A stretch of DNA of 64,000 nt from Elephas maximus indicus (GCF_024166365.1 NC_064838.1:3179501-3243500), one strand, 5' to 3'; counted from the first letter of the stretch, positions 46,901 to 55,283 are shown. A program made the numbers and translations. The notes: generated from the sequence alone by a model not told the origin.

Positions 46901-49900
46901 ACAAGATTTAGTTACATCAAAATTTGTAAAAACTTACAAATTTTAATTCCATTTAGTGTCTTCAAAATATAATTTAGAACGTTTAAAAATATGAAAATTC
47001 ATGTTGCTACATATTTAACAATAAAGTTATTTAAGCATCTATATTAATTCTGATACGGGGATTTTTTAAAGCCAAAATCTGCATATACCTGATTTTTGAT
47101 TCTTAAATGACTTTTAGAAGCAATTCAGCAGCTGACACAACGGTCTTTAGAACAGTTTTTTCTTCTCTGAATTCCTGTGAGGATGTTTTTCTCATTATAG
47201 AATGAAAGTAGTTTAATGGCACCAGTATCCCGAGGGCTCATCACAGTTTGGCAGACGTTTTAGTGGATGTCATTAGCTAAAGTACTATAATGACTTCCCC
47301 TTGGAACAAGTAATTTCGGTTGCTCTTCATGCTATTAGTGAAGGTACAAATGAGAAGCAGGACCAATAATCTCATGTTTTCAAATCAAGTAAATTCCTGG
47401 TATGTTGTGAGTGGCCAGGGTCTATGGCTTTTACTGTAATTAACTGAAATGCTGTCTATACTGAAATCATTTTGATGGTTAAATCTGTTCAAAGTACAGC
47501 AGTGTGACTGAGGGGGATCGGAGGAGCATACTGAGAAAGTCATATAATGGCACTGAATTACGGCAGTCAAAGGGCACTAAGAATGACGTTCAGTGATTTC
47601 ATTACACTTCGTAATGGAAAAGAAAAGGGACTTATAGCATTCATAAGTAAAATGAGTACAGTTCTTAGATATTAAAAAAAAATTTTTTTTTTTTTCAAAA
47701 AGAGTGATTCCCAAAATAGTTGGTGTGGATTTTTCACAATAGAGATGACTTATGTGGTTGAGAAGAGACACCTCCTGCCCAGGAGACTCAGGGCCAATGC
47801 TACTCTCTCTTCTTTCTCCACTTCTAACACCTGGTAGGTGCTAAGGTCTCCATTTTTCAAAAGATGTCCATTATGTTAACTACTGCTGGATAAGGAAAAA
47901 TGTAGTTAAGTAGGCTATCTAGGACTGGCAATAAAACCAGCAATAAAAGCCAGCTAGGAAAAAGTGGAATAGCAGAACTTCAACATGAACATTTCCTTTC
48001 ATAATTTAAATAAGTTAATGATTATTAACCTTTAATAAGCACTGGCTAAGGGACAGGTTTGGAAACCCTGGTGGCACAGTGGTTAAGTGCTACGGCTGCT
48101 AACCAAAGGGTCGGCGGTTAAAATCCGCCAGGCGCTCCTTGGAAACTCTATGGGGCAGTTCTACTCTATCCTACAGGGTTGCTGAGTCGGAATCGACTCC
48201 ATGGCACTGGGTTTTTTTTTTTGGTTTTTAGGGGACAGGTGGCGCCCTGGTGACGCAGTAGTTAAGAGCTCAGCTGCAAACCAAAAGGTCAGCAGTTCAA
48301 ATCCACCAGCCGCTCCCTGGAATCCTATGGGGCAGTTCTACTCTGTCCTGTAGGGTTGTTACGAGTCAGAATTGACTCGATGGCGAGGGGTCTGGTTTTT
48401 GTTTTTGCTTTTTTTTTAAATGGACCAGGTACTTTTCTAAGCTTAGTATGTGTAATAACTCCTTAAACTTAACAACTCTACAGATGAAGAAACTGAGGCA
48501 CAGAGAGATTACCCAGGTTCACACAGCTAGTAAGCAGCAGAGCCCTGTTCTATCCTCAGGCAGAGCTCTTCACCACCACACTGCACTGCTTTCATGTTTC
48601 TAATAACATGCAGGGTGATTCGCTGTGCCAAGTTTGCCCATTTTAAAGCAAGACTTTGACAGTCTCACTCAACGAGATTCCAAATAATTTTTAAGACTAT
48701 GATTAAAAGCAAGTAACGTACGAGTGATATTAACTTGAACAGCACTGTGGCAGAAGCACGCTGGCTTTGGAGCTAGGGAAACAAATTCTAGTTTGCCTTT
48801 AACAAGCCTTGTGATCTCGGGGTTACCACATAACTGCTCAGTGGCTTTGTCTGCTGCATTTGCAAAGTGAGGTTAAACAGGTATTTGTCCTACTTATCTC
48901 ACTGGGAAATTGTGAGGGTCAGATGTAACAAACACAAGTGCATGAACTTCCATCAGCAAGTCAGACTTTTAGGGATGCTCTGCTGCCTTGGAGGAGGCCT
49001 GGTCACGCAGTGGTTGAGCTATGGCTGCTAACCAAAATGTTGGCAGTTCAAATCTACCAGGCACTCCTTGGAAACCCTATGGGGCAGTTCTATTCTGTCC
49101 TACAGGGTTGCTATGAGTCTGAATTGACTCGACTGCAATGGTTTTTTTTTCTCCCTACTTTGGACTATTCTTAGGAATATCAAAAATATTAAATATGAGA
49201 AGACAAAGAATAATTGGAAAAATTAAGCCTTATTAACCTACCTTAGTATAAACTCCTTCAGTCAGATTTCTTTTAACATAATTGAAATGAGCTACATTTG
49301 GGGAACTGGAATACTGAGTGTGTTATACCATCGTAAGAGAATGGGGCCGTAAAAGGTGGGTATCTGTGGGACCAGCGTCTTCACCATGAAGTGTTCCCTG
49401 ACTTTAAGCTATCTGAGGGTCACTGAGCAAGGACGAAGGATACAAGAATAGGTGACACACACGTATTAAGTACGTATTAGGTACCAGCTAAGGAGCCCTG
49501 GTGGTGCAGTGGTTAAAGTGTTTGGCTGCTAACCAAAAGGTGGGTATTTTGAACCCGCCAGCCCCTCCACAGGAGAAGGACGTGGCAGTCTGCTTCTGTA
49601 CAGATTAACAGCCTTGGAAACCCTACGGAGGCAGTTCTGCTCCATCCTAGAGGGTCATTATGAGACGGAACTGACTCCACAGCAGTGGGTTTGGTTTTTT
49701 GGTACCAGCCAGATGCTTCATACGTGTTGTCTAATTTAATCCTGACAAAGCCCCACAAGGTAGCTACTGCCGCCCCACTTTACAGATGAGGAAACTGGCA
49801 CAGAAAGGGTATGTGACCTACCTGGAAGGAACCAGGCAACTTCAAGTTTCTTTCTTATATCTCTTTAATACCCAATTTCACCTAACATTCTGGTGGCCTT

Positions 49901-52900
49901 CCAACTGATTAAAAATAATGAATAACCCAATACAAATACCTCAGTAGCAAATCCATGGAAATGACTATTATTTGAACATCTGAAATAAGTCAATTTTAAA
50001 GTAGGGAATATAAAGAACATGAAGGCCAGTCCAAGGTGTCAGTCCAGAAAAAATAAACTAATACATAAAAACACATTAAAATGTACAGGAGAAAAAAACA
50101 AAGTCGGCCAAAATCAAATATTTATTGAATGCTGTTTAGAATTATGGAAACCCTGGTAGCGTAGCGGTTAAGTGCAATGGCTGCTAGCCAGGAGGTCAGC
50201 AGTTAGAATCTACCAGGCGCTCCATGGAAACTCTATGGGGCAGTTCTACTCTGTTCTACAGGGTTGCTATGAGTTGGAATCAACTCGACGGCAGTGGGTT
50301 TGGCTTTTTTGGGGGTTTAGAATTACATAATATAGAAAAGTTACACAATATCAAGAAACTGGAGAGAATGGTGGGTGGGAAATCAGTGAGAAAAATACAA
50401 AGCATACCTCGATTCCTACTGTGTGATGAAGAATGCTAACTAAAAGAACATGCTCCATCATCAGCCGGGTGGGCATGGCCACGTCAGTAACACACGCACT
50501 CATGAGGACACCTGTTAGAGTGTCATTCATATCTTTCCTACTGTTAGCCATATACAGTTCCTCCAGCTGTCCACTTATAGAGGCCATGTTTGGTTCACTC
50601 AGCCTGTATAGGATTGTAATTACAAACAGCAAAAATGTTTACAATTAATTATTTTCAATGAAATTAAAAAAAAAAAAGCAAAGACTTATCAACGCTATCA
50701 GTACACCCTTTTTTATGTGGTTTTGAGCCATAAACAATTCTTATCTTGCCTTAATAACCTAGCATACACAGACCATGACCACACAACACTCTGGAACCTT
50801 GAAAGAGTGTAACTGCTGGGGATGAGGCCGCGATGAATCCTACACAGGACTCTCTTTAAGGCCACAATGAGAATATTCCACTGTGCATCCTGATCTAATG
50901 TCCCCACGTAGAGGCAGGGAACCATCCTTAGATAGTATTTGTTGGTTGGAAAAAGTGCCACTCTTCCATTTTTTTAGACAGCATAAAAATCCTTAGTTTC
51001 TAACACTGAGAAAAGGTTGCTCCATCTTAATGGGTGGGGCGGGAAAGAGTACATACGCACATGGAGGATTGTTCACCCAAATGAACACTGAAATGGCATA
51101 TTAGGTCAACTTCCAAGATGTTCTGGTTTTATTTTAAAAAGAAAACAAACAGCGTGCCCTATGGGGAAGGGGGAGGTACGGCTACAAAGGGACAGCATGA
51201 GGGAGCCCTGTAGTGCTGAAAGCGTTCTGCATCTTGAGTGTGACGGTGGTTACGTGACTCTACACATGCAAAAACCGCACAGAAACACACACACGAACGA
51301 GTGCAAAATGAACACACCTAAAACTGATGAAATCTCAGTCAACTCTGTGGATTGTACCTATGTCAATTTCCTGTTTGGTTTTTTTTTTAATTTCAATTAA
51401 AAAAATTTTTTAAAAATGGTAATTATGCAACATGTTACCTTCAAGGGAAATTGGGTGAAGAGTACACAGAACCTCCCAGTATGCTTTTTGCAACTTTTTG
51501 TGAATCTATAATTATTTCAAAACAAAAAGTTACACAAAAAGAAAATAATAAAATAATACAGCAATACATGTTAAAAATCTGGCAAAACTAAGATATGTTG
51601 TTAGAAGTCAGGACAGTGGTTACCTGAGTGACTGTGAATTGGGGCAGGAGGGTGGCTTCTGAGGTGAGAGCAGTGAGAAAGAACTGGAGAAGGGACATCA
51701 GCAGGTGAGAGACTTTAACTACTTTTTCAAACACAGAGAGCAACAGAGGAGGGATAACTAATAAAAGCCCCACCTACATGGTTTCTGGAGCCCCGGTGGT
51801 GCAGTGGTTAAGAGCTCAGCTGCTAGCCAAAAAAAAGGTTGGCAGTTCAAATCCACTAGCCGCTCCGTGGAAACCCTATGGGGCAGCTCTATGCTCTCCT
51901 ATAGGGCCACTGTGAGTCGGAATCCACTTGACGACAACGGGTTTTGTTTTGGGTTTACAAGACTTCTAATCAACTTTGTTTTATTCTTAAATTGAGTAAC
52001 AAAAACAAACAAACAAAAAAACCCAGGTATGAGGTATGAGCAGGGGGTGGGGGAAGTGGTGAAAGACCAAGTGCCTGGTAGGGCTGACAAACACAGATCT
52101 GCAGTAAAGGAGCCTGTCAACCGCTTGACCCCATTCTTTTGTGACTGACATGCTTCTCCTCAGAATGACAACGTAAGCACCTAAATTGCTTTCAAACTCT
52201 GAAGAGATTCAAAGTGCCAAAAAGTTGTGTGCCATTTTCTTAACCAGGCATTGGGTCTGGCAGCATAAGAATAGAAAAGATCCAATCAACTAGTACAATT
52301 CCAGCCTCCATTATTTATTTTAATTTCTCGGACAGTTTCTGTATTTTGAGAAAACAATCGACCTCTTTGAGCAATGCTATATAACAATTCTGCAAGTTAC
52401 CTGTTAACTAGGCCTTTTACTTGTTTCTTTAACCGCTCCAGTTCCTCCTTTTTCTGAGCGTCCACTTTTTCCTCAGCTCGCCTCACAGGAGGTGGAATAT
52501 ATTTCTGACCACTTTCACAAAGGCTCTGGTTAAAAGGACAGAAATACACGACAAAATAATCTACATTACATAAATCCCATTTTTTTTTCCTTGTTAAATG
52601 CACATTTAAATTCTAAATTCCGAGAAGCGGAAGAATTTATTACTGACCGTTGCTATTTATTAAACATCAGATATTTACTGAGTGTTTATTTCAGTCCTGC
52701 ATAAGCCTTCTCATTGTTCATGTTACTGCCAATACATTTATCATCTTGTTTTCCCCTCTGTACACCTGTTTGTACAACTCTGGTATCTGTCTTATAGTCC
52801 ACAATGCCTTTTGCCCAGGCTTAATTTGCTGCAGGCCTGGCAGCATCCTAAGGACTTAAACTGAATTTATCACCAGTTTTGGAGGGAAAGTATCCTAAGA

Positions 52901-55122
52901 TAGTTTCATACTTGTTCAAAACCGGTATCTAAATTTATATGATAAAATCAGAATCAATCCACTGCCCGCTATTTTCCTAGATGGTATCAACTGGGTGGTT
53001 ACAAATCATTCTCACTGACCAGCACTGCCTGGCATGTAAAAGACAGGCCTTGAGGAGACAAACATTCAGAAGGCATGATTCTTGCTGTTAGGATCTTAAA
53101 CTTGTTTGGAGAAAACACATTTATGTAAGTAGAAAATGAAACAGCTGCTACTCTCAGGACACCCATTACTTCAGATTGTACGTCAGTTGTATCTCAACAA
53201 GGCATTAAAGAAAACTTAGAACAGTAAAAAAATCACATTATAAAAGAACATAGGAAGGGCCCACAGTGTGCTAGAGATTAAGACACCAGGGATGGCGATG
53301 AAAGGCAGTTCACATACTTAAGACGGGAAAGGATTCCCAGAGATGTTTGACATTAACAGATAAACAGAAAATACAGCCAGTGAGAAAAGAAGGAAAGGCT
53401 TGCAGTCAGAAGGAATGATATATTTAGGGGCAGAACGTGGAACTACGGGATGTGGAGGAATTGCAAGCCATTCCACATGGCTGTCTTCAAGGTGGACACC
53501 AGGGAACGCTTAATGTTTAAACAAGAAAGGTGCCAGACCACAAAGGCCTTCATTGCTACGTCGTGGATTCTGAACTGCATCTTAACTAGGAGAAACTTTA
53601 TCCAAGAGAATGTTACAGGTTAGCTGTTGCAAGAAATGTCACTCTGGTAGGAGCTGGACAGGAAAAGAGCTAGAGGGGAGGCAGAGGCAAGTCACGGGGT
53701 GCTGCAGCTGTCCTAGGGATGCAGAAAAAAGGCTAAACAAAGCACTGGAGGTAGGAATGTGGTGTGTGGACACAGGAAGACGGAGTCAAAAGTCTGGCTT
53801 GAAGAACTGAGACAGTGACTAGAGAATGAAGCAGACGTCACCTTGGAACATCACATGGAACTGCCAATTAAGCCCGTGGGATAACCGGGTCTCTAGAGAT
53901 GTTCTCCCCCCTTTATACTGTGAAATTTAAAAACGTAAAAGTAGAAGAGAAAAACAAACCCGATTTAGCCAACACTCAGCTCAATTAGGAGTTCCTGCTA
54001 ACTGAAAGGTTGGCAGTTCCAGTCCACCCAGAGCTACCTCAGAAGAAAGGCCTGGTGATCTACTGCCAAAAAATCAGCTACTGAAAACTCTCTGAAGCCC
54101 CGGTCTACCCTGACAGACGAGGTCCTCAGGAGCCGCCCGGTCCCACGCCAACACTGTACCTCATCTGTTGCTTCACCGTCCTCTGAAGAACCTTCACTTT
54201 CTTCCTCTTCTGCAAAATGAACCCTTTTTTTCCTTCCCCCCCCCTTCTCCTGCGCGCCCCTGTCTGCTGCCGCTTCCTCTTCTACACGCTCCTCCTCACT
54301 CTGCGCTCCCTCTTCGCCCTCTTCCTCTCCTTCCTCAACAGCGTCCTCCTCTTCGTTTCCTTCCTCAGTGTCGCTCTCGGGATCCCTTTCGGGCAGCGGC
54401 TGCCCAGCCTCCTCCTCCTCCTCACTGCTGCTCTCGTAGAAGCCACTGCCGTTCCCAGGTTCCAGGGCTCCCAGGATATAGCCCAGCCCATCGCGAGCGA
54501 AGCTCAGCGGCACAGAGCCAGAGCTGCCGTCGCCCTTCTTCTTACGCTTGTTCAAGCCCAGGCGGCGCTCCAGCTTCCGGATCTCTCGGTCCTCTTCCTC
54601 GTTGGCCGCCAGCAGCGCCCGTTTCCGAGCCGCGGCGGTGGCGGGCGAGGACGGGGTGGCCTCCCCCGGGGGCCCCCTCGGACCGGCTCGGGCCTTGGGG
54701 GCGCCGACCTTCACCTGGGGCGGTCGCAGCTTCTTGGGAGGAGGCCGGGCCCGGCTTGCGGTCGGGGGGGCCCGGCTCGCGGTCGGGGGGACGCTCTCCT
54801 CCTGCTTTTCCGGCTGGGGGCCAGTCGATTCTCGGGCCCCGCCGCGGCTTCCTGGGCCCGGACTCTGGGCAGGGCCCGCAGTCCACCGGAACCGGCGCGC
54901 TTTCCTCAGGTGTCGCTTCTCCCTCTTCAGCGCCCTGCGGCTGTTCCTCCGCCCCGGGCGGGAGCCTGACGGCCCGCCGCGACCCTCGGCTCGGGACCCC
55001 GGCGGCGGCCCCTCACAGGTGGCCCGCACGAACTCCTCCACCGCCAGCGTTAGCCGCTTCAGGGGCCCCTGCCCACCTCCGCCACGGCCGCCGAGCGGCC
55101 CGCGCCCGCTCTTGCGCTTCAT
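31799..55122 (-). CDS. NOM1: NOM1, nucleolar MIF4G/MA3 protein (11 coding exons, 851 aa)
   Basis: NOM1 is the animal counterpart of yeast Sgd1, a nucleolar protein needed for 18S rRNA maturation and 40S subunit biogenesis. From family knowledge, it binds eIF4A-type RNA helicases and targets protein phosphatase 1 (PP1) to nucleoli. Joined exons: 55122-54160, 52525-52401, 50603-50408, 45104-44781, 39480-39370, 38563-38399, 37635-37514, 35627-35495, 34722-34591, 32405-32296, 31973-31799. All introns are GT-AG and the phases agree. Seen in the protein: basic N-terminus, acidic Glu/Ser tracts around residues 230-320, RVHF (RVxF PP1 motif) at 300-303, MIF4G about 353-553, MA3 about 645-761, and C-terminus KSSLRM. 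Human NOM1 is about 860 residues, so this one is essentially complete. The start is set by an in-frame TAG nine bases upstream. The identity call rests on remembered homology across every exon. Confidence 0.95.
32296..32405 (-). CDS. NOM1: NOM1 exon 10
   Basis: Encodes residues 758-793 (VVEFSELDKPRVHFLRQVLY and onward to LCLIFA), the helical region just after MA3. The acceptor is ATTAG and the donor GTATGT. Confidence 0.94.
32535..33350 (+). mobile_element. Old L1 3' fragment, interrupted by an AfroSINE
   Basis: The text GGTAAGGATGTGGAGCTGTG, CTTACACACCACTGGT, then after the SINE ACTGGTAGGAGTACAGATTG and AGGAATACTGCACAGCAATT, is typical of plus-strand L1 ORF2-end/3' UTR sequence. It lies in NOM1 intron 9/10 territory, antisense to the gene. 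Exon 10 lies just outside it. Confidence 0.6.
32603..32790 (-). mobile_element. AfroSINE (minus strand), inside an L1
   Basis: On the minus strand it starts GGAACCCTGGTGGTACAGGG and continues AAGCACTCAGCTGCTAACTG. ACTGGTA flanks it on both sides (end of the left L1 half and start of the right half), a 7-bp target duplication. Confidence 0.85.
33690..33850 (+). mobile_element. AfroSINE in NOM1 intron 9
   Basis: GGAAACCCTGGTGGCACAGC is followed by GGCTGCTAACCAAGAGG, GTTCTACTCTGTCCTACAGG and the tail GAGTCGACTCGTCGGCAGTG. It is well preserved, so relatively young. Confidence 0.9.
34591..34722 (-). CDS. NOM1: NOM1 exon 9
   Basis: Encodes residues 714-757 (MTFQFSIWDKFRDLENLPAT and onward to LPLSILK), the core of the MA3 domain. 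The exon begins on an in-frame ATG that is not an initiation codon. The acceptor is GTTAG and the donor GTTTGT. Confidence 0.95.
34903..35062 (-). mobile_element. AfroSINE (minus strand), NOM1 intron 8
   Basis: The plus strand reads CCACTGCCAATGAGTCAATT, CTCATGGCGACCCCAGAGG and CTTTTTGGTTAGCAGCC, and ends at the head ATCACCATGGCTCC. Confidence 0.83.
35495..35627 (-). CDS. NOM1: NOM1 exon 8
   Basis: Encodes residues 670-713 (LGLKDQQEREVVHVLVDCCL and onward to CEYERRFQ), MA3 domain. The lysine at 669 is split across the intron. The acceptor is TTCCTAG and the donor GTAAGT. Confidence 0.96.
35935..36240 (-). mobile_element. Old L1 3' fragment, antisense (NOM1 intron 7)
   Basis: GTACAACTTACACATAGTAC, GTACAATTCATCC, then CTTCTTTCACTTGGCATAAT and GGTGGTTCTCAGTTTTCTGT, is a standard antisense L1M 3' segment; on the plus strand it runs against the gene's sense. 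Confidence 0.55.
36680..36828 (-). mobile_element. AfroSINE (minus strand), NOM1 intron 7
   Basis: The plus strand reads AATTCCAACTCATAGCGACC, CAAGGAGCACTTGGTGGATT, TTTTGGTTAGCAGGCG and ACACCACCAGGGTTTCC. Confidence 0.85.
37514..37635 (-). CDS. NOM1: NOM1 exon 7
   Basis: Encodes residues 629-668 (VSSKILDLARKQRMNTDVRR, then NIFCAIMTSEDFLDAFEKLL), the start of MA3. The acceptor is TTTTCAG and the donor GTAAGC. This exon was found by homology; it is too short to stand out as an open frame. Confidence 0.94.
38399..38563 (-). CDS. NOM1: NOM1 exon 6
   Basis: Encodes residues 574-628 (VRSLGSGTETRLRVSWESVL and onward to IQQKRFAGT), the end of MIF4G and the linker to MA3, including GRWWIIGSSWSGAPMI. 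The acceptor is CATCAG and the donor GTACGG. Confidence 0.96.
39370..39480 (-). CDS. NOM1: NOM1 exon 5
   Basis: Encodes residues 537-573 (IRFMLETMLALKNNDMRKIP, then GYDPEPVEKLRKLQRAL), the last helices of MIF4G. The acceptor is TATAAG and the donor GTAAAT. Found by homology and splice phase. Confidence 0.95.
39622..39710 (+). mobile_element. RTE 3'-tail fragment
   Basis: CGGTGCTTTGTTCTGTTTGT is followed by TTACGAGTTGGAACACACTC and GGCACCTAACAACAACG, only the last ~90 bases of the RTE. It lies in NOM1 intron 4 and abuts a minus-strand AfroSINE. Confidence 0.65.
39711..39822 (-). mobile_element. AfroSINE head part (minus strand)
   Basis: The plus strand carries CTTTTCTCCCACGGAGCAGC, CTTTCTGCTAGCAGCCAAAT and GTGCCACTGCGGCTCC. 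The tail half is missing or replaced by the adjoining RTE tail. Confidence 0.7.
40125..40345 (-). mobile_element. Old L1 3' fragments, antisense
   Basis: TTATTTTGAAATAATGTCTG, CACACATCTTTCACTGAGAG, then GATTCAGTGGCTTTTAGTGT are standard antisense L1M 3'-end words. Another remnant follows the SINE, at about 40555-40620. Confidence 0.5.
40375..40545 (-). mobile_element. AfroSINE, head missing (minus strand)
   Basis: GTTGTTGTTAGGTGCCGCTG, CAGTTCCGACTCCGAGCAAC and CACAGGGTTTCTAGGCTGC are the tail side on the plus strand. It ends at GGTGGGTTTGAACC before the head. Confidence 0.75.
40684..43460 (-). mobile_element. RTE-type LINE, 5'-truncated, in NOM1 intron 4
   Basis: The 3' end is at the left (GTCGTTAGGTTGTTAGGTGC). 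Minus-strand fragments give the endonuclease (ALIITGDWNVKVGNEE at about 43010-43080; FAIKKNISRSILKYNAVSVR) and reverse-transcriptase parts (SLQYGLHLNIKTFTTGPISD). Frames are broken in many places. It runs in the same direction as NOM1. Within it are a 29-bp tandem duplication (42020-42077) and a poly(A)-only insertion (42124-42156). Confidence 0.85.
42124..42156. repeat. A-run flanked by a 10-bp direct repeat
   Basis: ATCAATTCCT occurs on both sides of a run of 13 A residues inside the RTE. This is the smallest possible trace of a target-primed insertion: target duplication plus tail only. Confidence 0.7.
43700..44335 (-). repeat. Ancient L2-like repeat, antisense
   Basis: GGTACCACCATTCACCTGCC, GCTAGAAACCTGGGGGGTGA, TCCCTGACTCCTCCTTTCC, CACCAAGTCAGGTCAATTC and GGGATAAAATCCCAAGTC follow the order of a very common ancient mammalian LINE-type repeat. 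The family name is tentative. Confidence 0.4.
44376..44500 (+). repeat. MIR-type SINE core
   Basis: TATTATCAGCCTGTGTTTTA, CAGATGAGGAAACTTGGC and GGGCCAGAAGTCTGACCC form a MIR-like core. Confidence 0.5.
44781..45104 (-). CDS. NOM1: NOM1 exon 4
   Basis: Encodes residues 429-536 (VGAHFLEAVVRKFDDVYKNG and onward to FQDQTR), the bulk of the MIF4G domain, including LLIFDILKKLIVTFTEKDIE. The acceptor is TTTTCAG and the donor GTACGG. At 324 bp it is the largest exon after exon 1. Confidence 0.97.
45855..45970 (+). repeat. MIR SINE fragment
   Basis: GACTGGATTTGAATTCTGG, GCAAATTACTGAACCTCTCT and GAACTGGGATAATGA follow the MIR core order. Confidence 0.55.
46430..46620 (+). mobile_element. Possible old L1 3' end
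   Basis: CACTGAATTGTGTATTTAAA, GTTACAATGGCAACTTTTTT and TATATAATAAACTAAAAAAA resemble the extreme 3' end of old L1 elements. Confidence 0.38.
46621..48055. other. NOM1 intron 3, no feature recognised
   Basis: About 1.4 kb of AT-rich intron without a repeat I can name. Short open frames have no support. Confidence 0.4.
48057..48230 (+). mobile_element. AfroSINE (first of a pair), NOM1 intron 3
   Basis: GGAAACCCTGGTGGCACAGT, GGCTGCTAACCAAAGGG, GGCGGTTAAAATCCGCCAG and GAATCGACTCCATGGCACTG are a near-canonical short subtype. GGGACAGGT occurs just before it and again just after its T-rich tail, a 9-bp target duplication. Confidence 0.92.
48240..48405 (+). mobile_element. AfroSINE (second of a pair), NOM1 intron 3
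   Basis: GGCGCCCTGGTGACGCAGTA, GGTCAGCAGTTCAAATCCAC and GAATTGACTCGATGGCG. It starts within two bases of the first copy's right-hand duplication. Confidence 0.88.
48412..48590 (+). repeat. MIR SINE
   Basis: GATGAAGAAACTGAGGCACA, GAGATTACCCAGGTTCACAC and AGCTAGTAAGCAGCAGAGCC are the MIRb-type 3' half. Confidence 0.62.
48740..48925 (+). repeat. MIR SINE
   Basis: GGCTTTGGAGCTAGGGAAAC, CCTTGTGATCTCGGGG, GCTGCATTTGCAAAGTGAGG and ATTGTGAGGGTCAGATG follow the MIR order. Confidence 0.58.
48990..49150 (+). mobile_element. AfroSINE, NOM1 intron 3
   Basis: GGAGGCCTGGTCACGCAGTG, ATGGCTGCTAACCAAAATG, GTTCAAATCTACCAGGCACT and GAATTGACTCGACTGCAATG. Confidence 0.87.
49430..49830 (+). repeat. MIR SINE split by an AfroSINE
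   Basis: The right half reads TCTAATTTAATCCTGACAAA, CACTTTACAGATGAGGAAAC and TGGCACAGAAAGGGTATGTG. The left part lies before 49489. The break is marked by the AfroSINE's GGTACCAGC duplication. Confidence 0.55.
49489..49700 (+). mobile_element. AfroSINE inside a MIR
   Basis: GGAGCCCTGGTGGTGCAGTG, GTTTGGCTGCTAACCAAAAG and GGAACTGACTCCACAGCAGT. The sequence GGTACCAGC occurs at 49480-49488 and again at 49701-49709, a 9-bp target duplication. Confidence 0.9.
50145..50312 (+). mobile_element. AfroSINE, NOM1 intron 3
   Basis: GGAAACCCTGGTAGCGTAGC, GGCTGCTAGCCAGGAGGTC and GAATCAACTCGACGGCAGTG. It ends about 95 bases downstream of the exon 3 donor. Confidence 0.92.
50408..50603 (-). CDS. NOM1: NOM1 exon 3
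   Basis: Encodes residues 364-428 (LSEPNMASISGQLEELYMAN and onward to LHHTVGIE), the start of MIF4G. The arginine at 363 is split across intron 2. The acceptor is CTATACAG and the donor GTATGC. Confidence 0.97.
51060..51540 (+). mobile_element. Old L1 3' end, NOM1 intron 2
   Basis: ACTGATGAAATCTCAGTCAA, CAACATGTTACCTTCAAGGG, GAAATTGGGTGAAGAGTACA and GAATCTATAATTATTTCAAA form the 3' end of an old plus-strand L1. Confidence 0.55.
51787..51950 (+). mobile_element. AfroSINE, NOM1 intron 2
   Basis: GGAGCCCCGGTGGTGCAGTG, GAGCTCAGCTGCTAGCC, GTTCAAATCCACTAGCCGCT and GAATCCACTTGACGACAACG. Confidence 0.87.
52401..52525 (-). CDS. NOM1: NOM1 exon 2
   Basis: Encodes residues 322-362 (SLCESGQKYIPPPVRRAEEK and onward to VKGLVN), the linker leading into MIF4G; KYIPPxxR is a signature shared with related MIF4G nucleolar proteins. 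The acceptor is AACCAG and the donor GTAACT. Confidence 0.96.
53400..53800 (+). repeat. Possible ancient LINE-type repeat
   Basis: CAGACCACAAAGGCCTTCAT, GTGGATTCTGAACTGCATC and GTCACTCTGGTAGGAGCTGG resemble a widespread ancient mammalian repeat. Divergence is strong and the name is uncertain. Confidence 0.33.
53991..54130 (+). mobile_element. AfroSINE next to the NOM1 exon 1 donor
   Basis: It lacks the first part of the head: GAGTTCCTGCTAACTGAAAGG, then GTTGGCAGTTCCAGTCCACC, CAGAAGAAAGGCCTGGTGAT and CAGCTACTGAAAACTC. It is the long subtype and antisense to the gene. It stops about 30 bases from the exon 1 splice donor at 54159. Confidence 0.82.
54160..55122 (-). CDS. NOM1: NOM1 exon 1 (coding part)
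   Basis: Encodes residues 1-321: MKRKSGRGPLGGRGGGG at the start, LKRLTLAVEEFVRATCEGPP, then a Pro/Arg-rich low-complexity segment, the conserved ATAAARKRALLAANEEEDRE and IRKLERRLGLNKRKKKGDG blocks, PLSFARDGLGYILGALEPGN, and long acidic runs. The PP1-docking RVHF lies at residues 300-303. The donor is GAG followed by GTACAG. GC content is very high, in keeping with the CpG island. Open frames on the opposite strand (up to 387 codons) are shadows of this exon. Confidence 0.96.
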
Positions 55123-55160
55123 GGGGGTCTAGCGCGCCCGGCACCCACCCGGGCCCGGCC

Positions 55161-55187
55161 CTACCACTCACACGTGCACGCCGCCAT
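55161..55187 (-). CDS. Upstream ORF in the NOM1 leader (8 residues)
   Basis: The minus strand reads ATGGCGGCG in a strong setting (AAG before it, G after it) and then stops at TAG after MAACTCEW. It is out of frame with the NOM1 start at 55122. The human protein, as I recall, starts MAAS about 20 residues before the MKR motif, so this uORF may be the relic of that start. It may reduce translation of the main frame if the transcript includes it. Confidence 0.45.
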   Translation of the reverse strand: MAACTCEW

Positions 55188-55220
55188 CTTCCGGGGCCCG
55201 TGTTGCCATCCGCTTCCGGC
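55181..55220 (-). promoter_or_regulatory. YY1-like and ETS/GABP-like motifs
   Basis: The minus strand carries CCGGAAGATGGCGGC, which combines an ETS/GABP core (CCGGAA) with a YY1-type AAGATGGCGGC. A second ETS core lies at about 55211-55219 (CCGGAAGC on the minus strand). Such pairs are common at the start sites of ribosomal and nucleolar genes. Confidence 0.5.
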
Positions 55221-55283
55221 CGGGGCGAGGCGCCGAGTGGGGAAGGGCGCTGTCGAGCGAGGTGCGGGGGTGTGCTGGACACT

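Noticed and set aside
48057..48130. tRNA-like sequences with A and B boxes that might be called tRNA genes
   Set aside because: They are heads of AfroSINEs with a SINE body and tail attached; none folds as a complete tRNA by eye. The same holds for the tRNA-Gly-like head at 4110.
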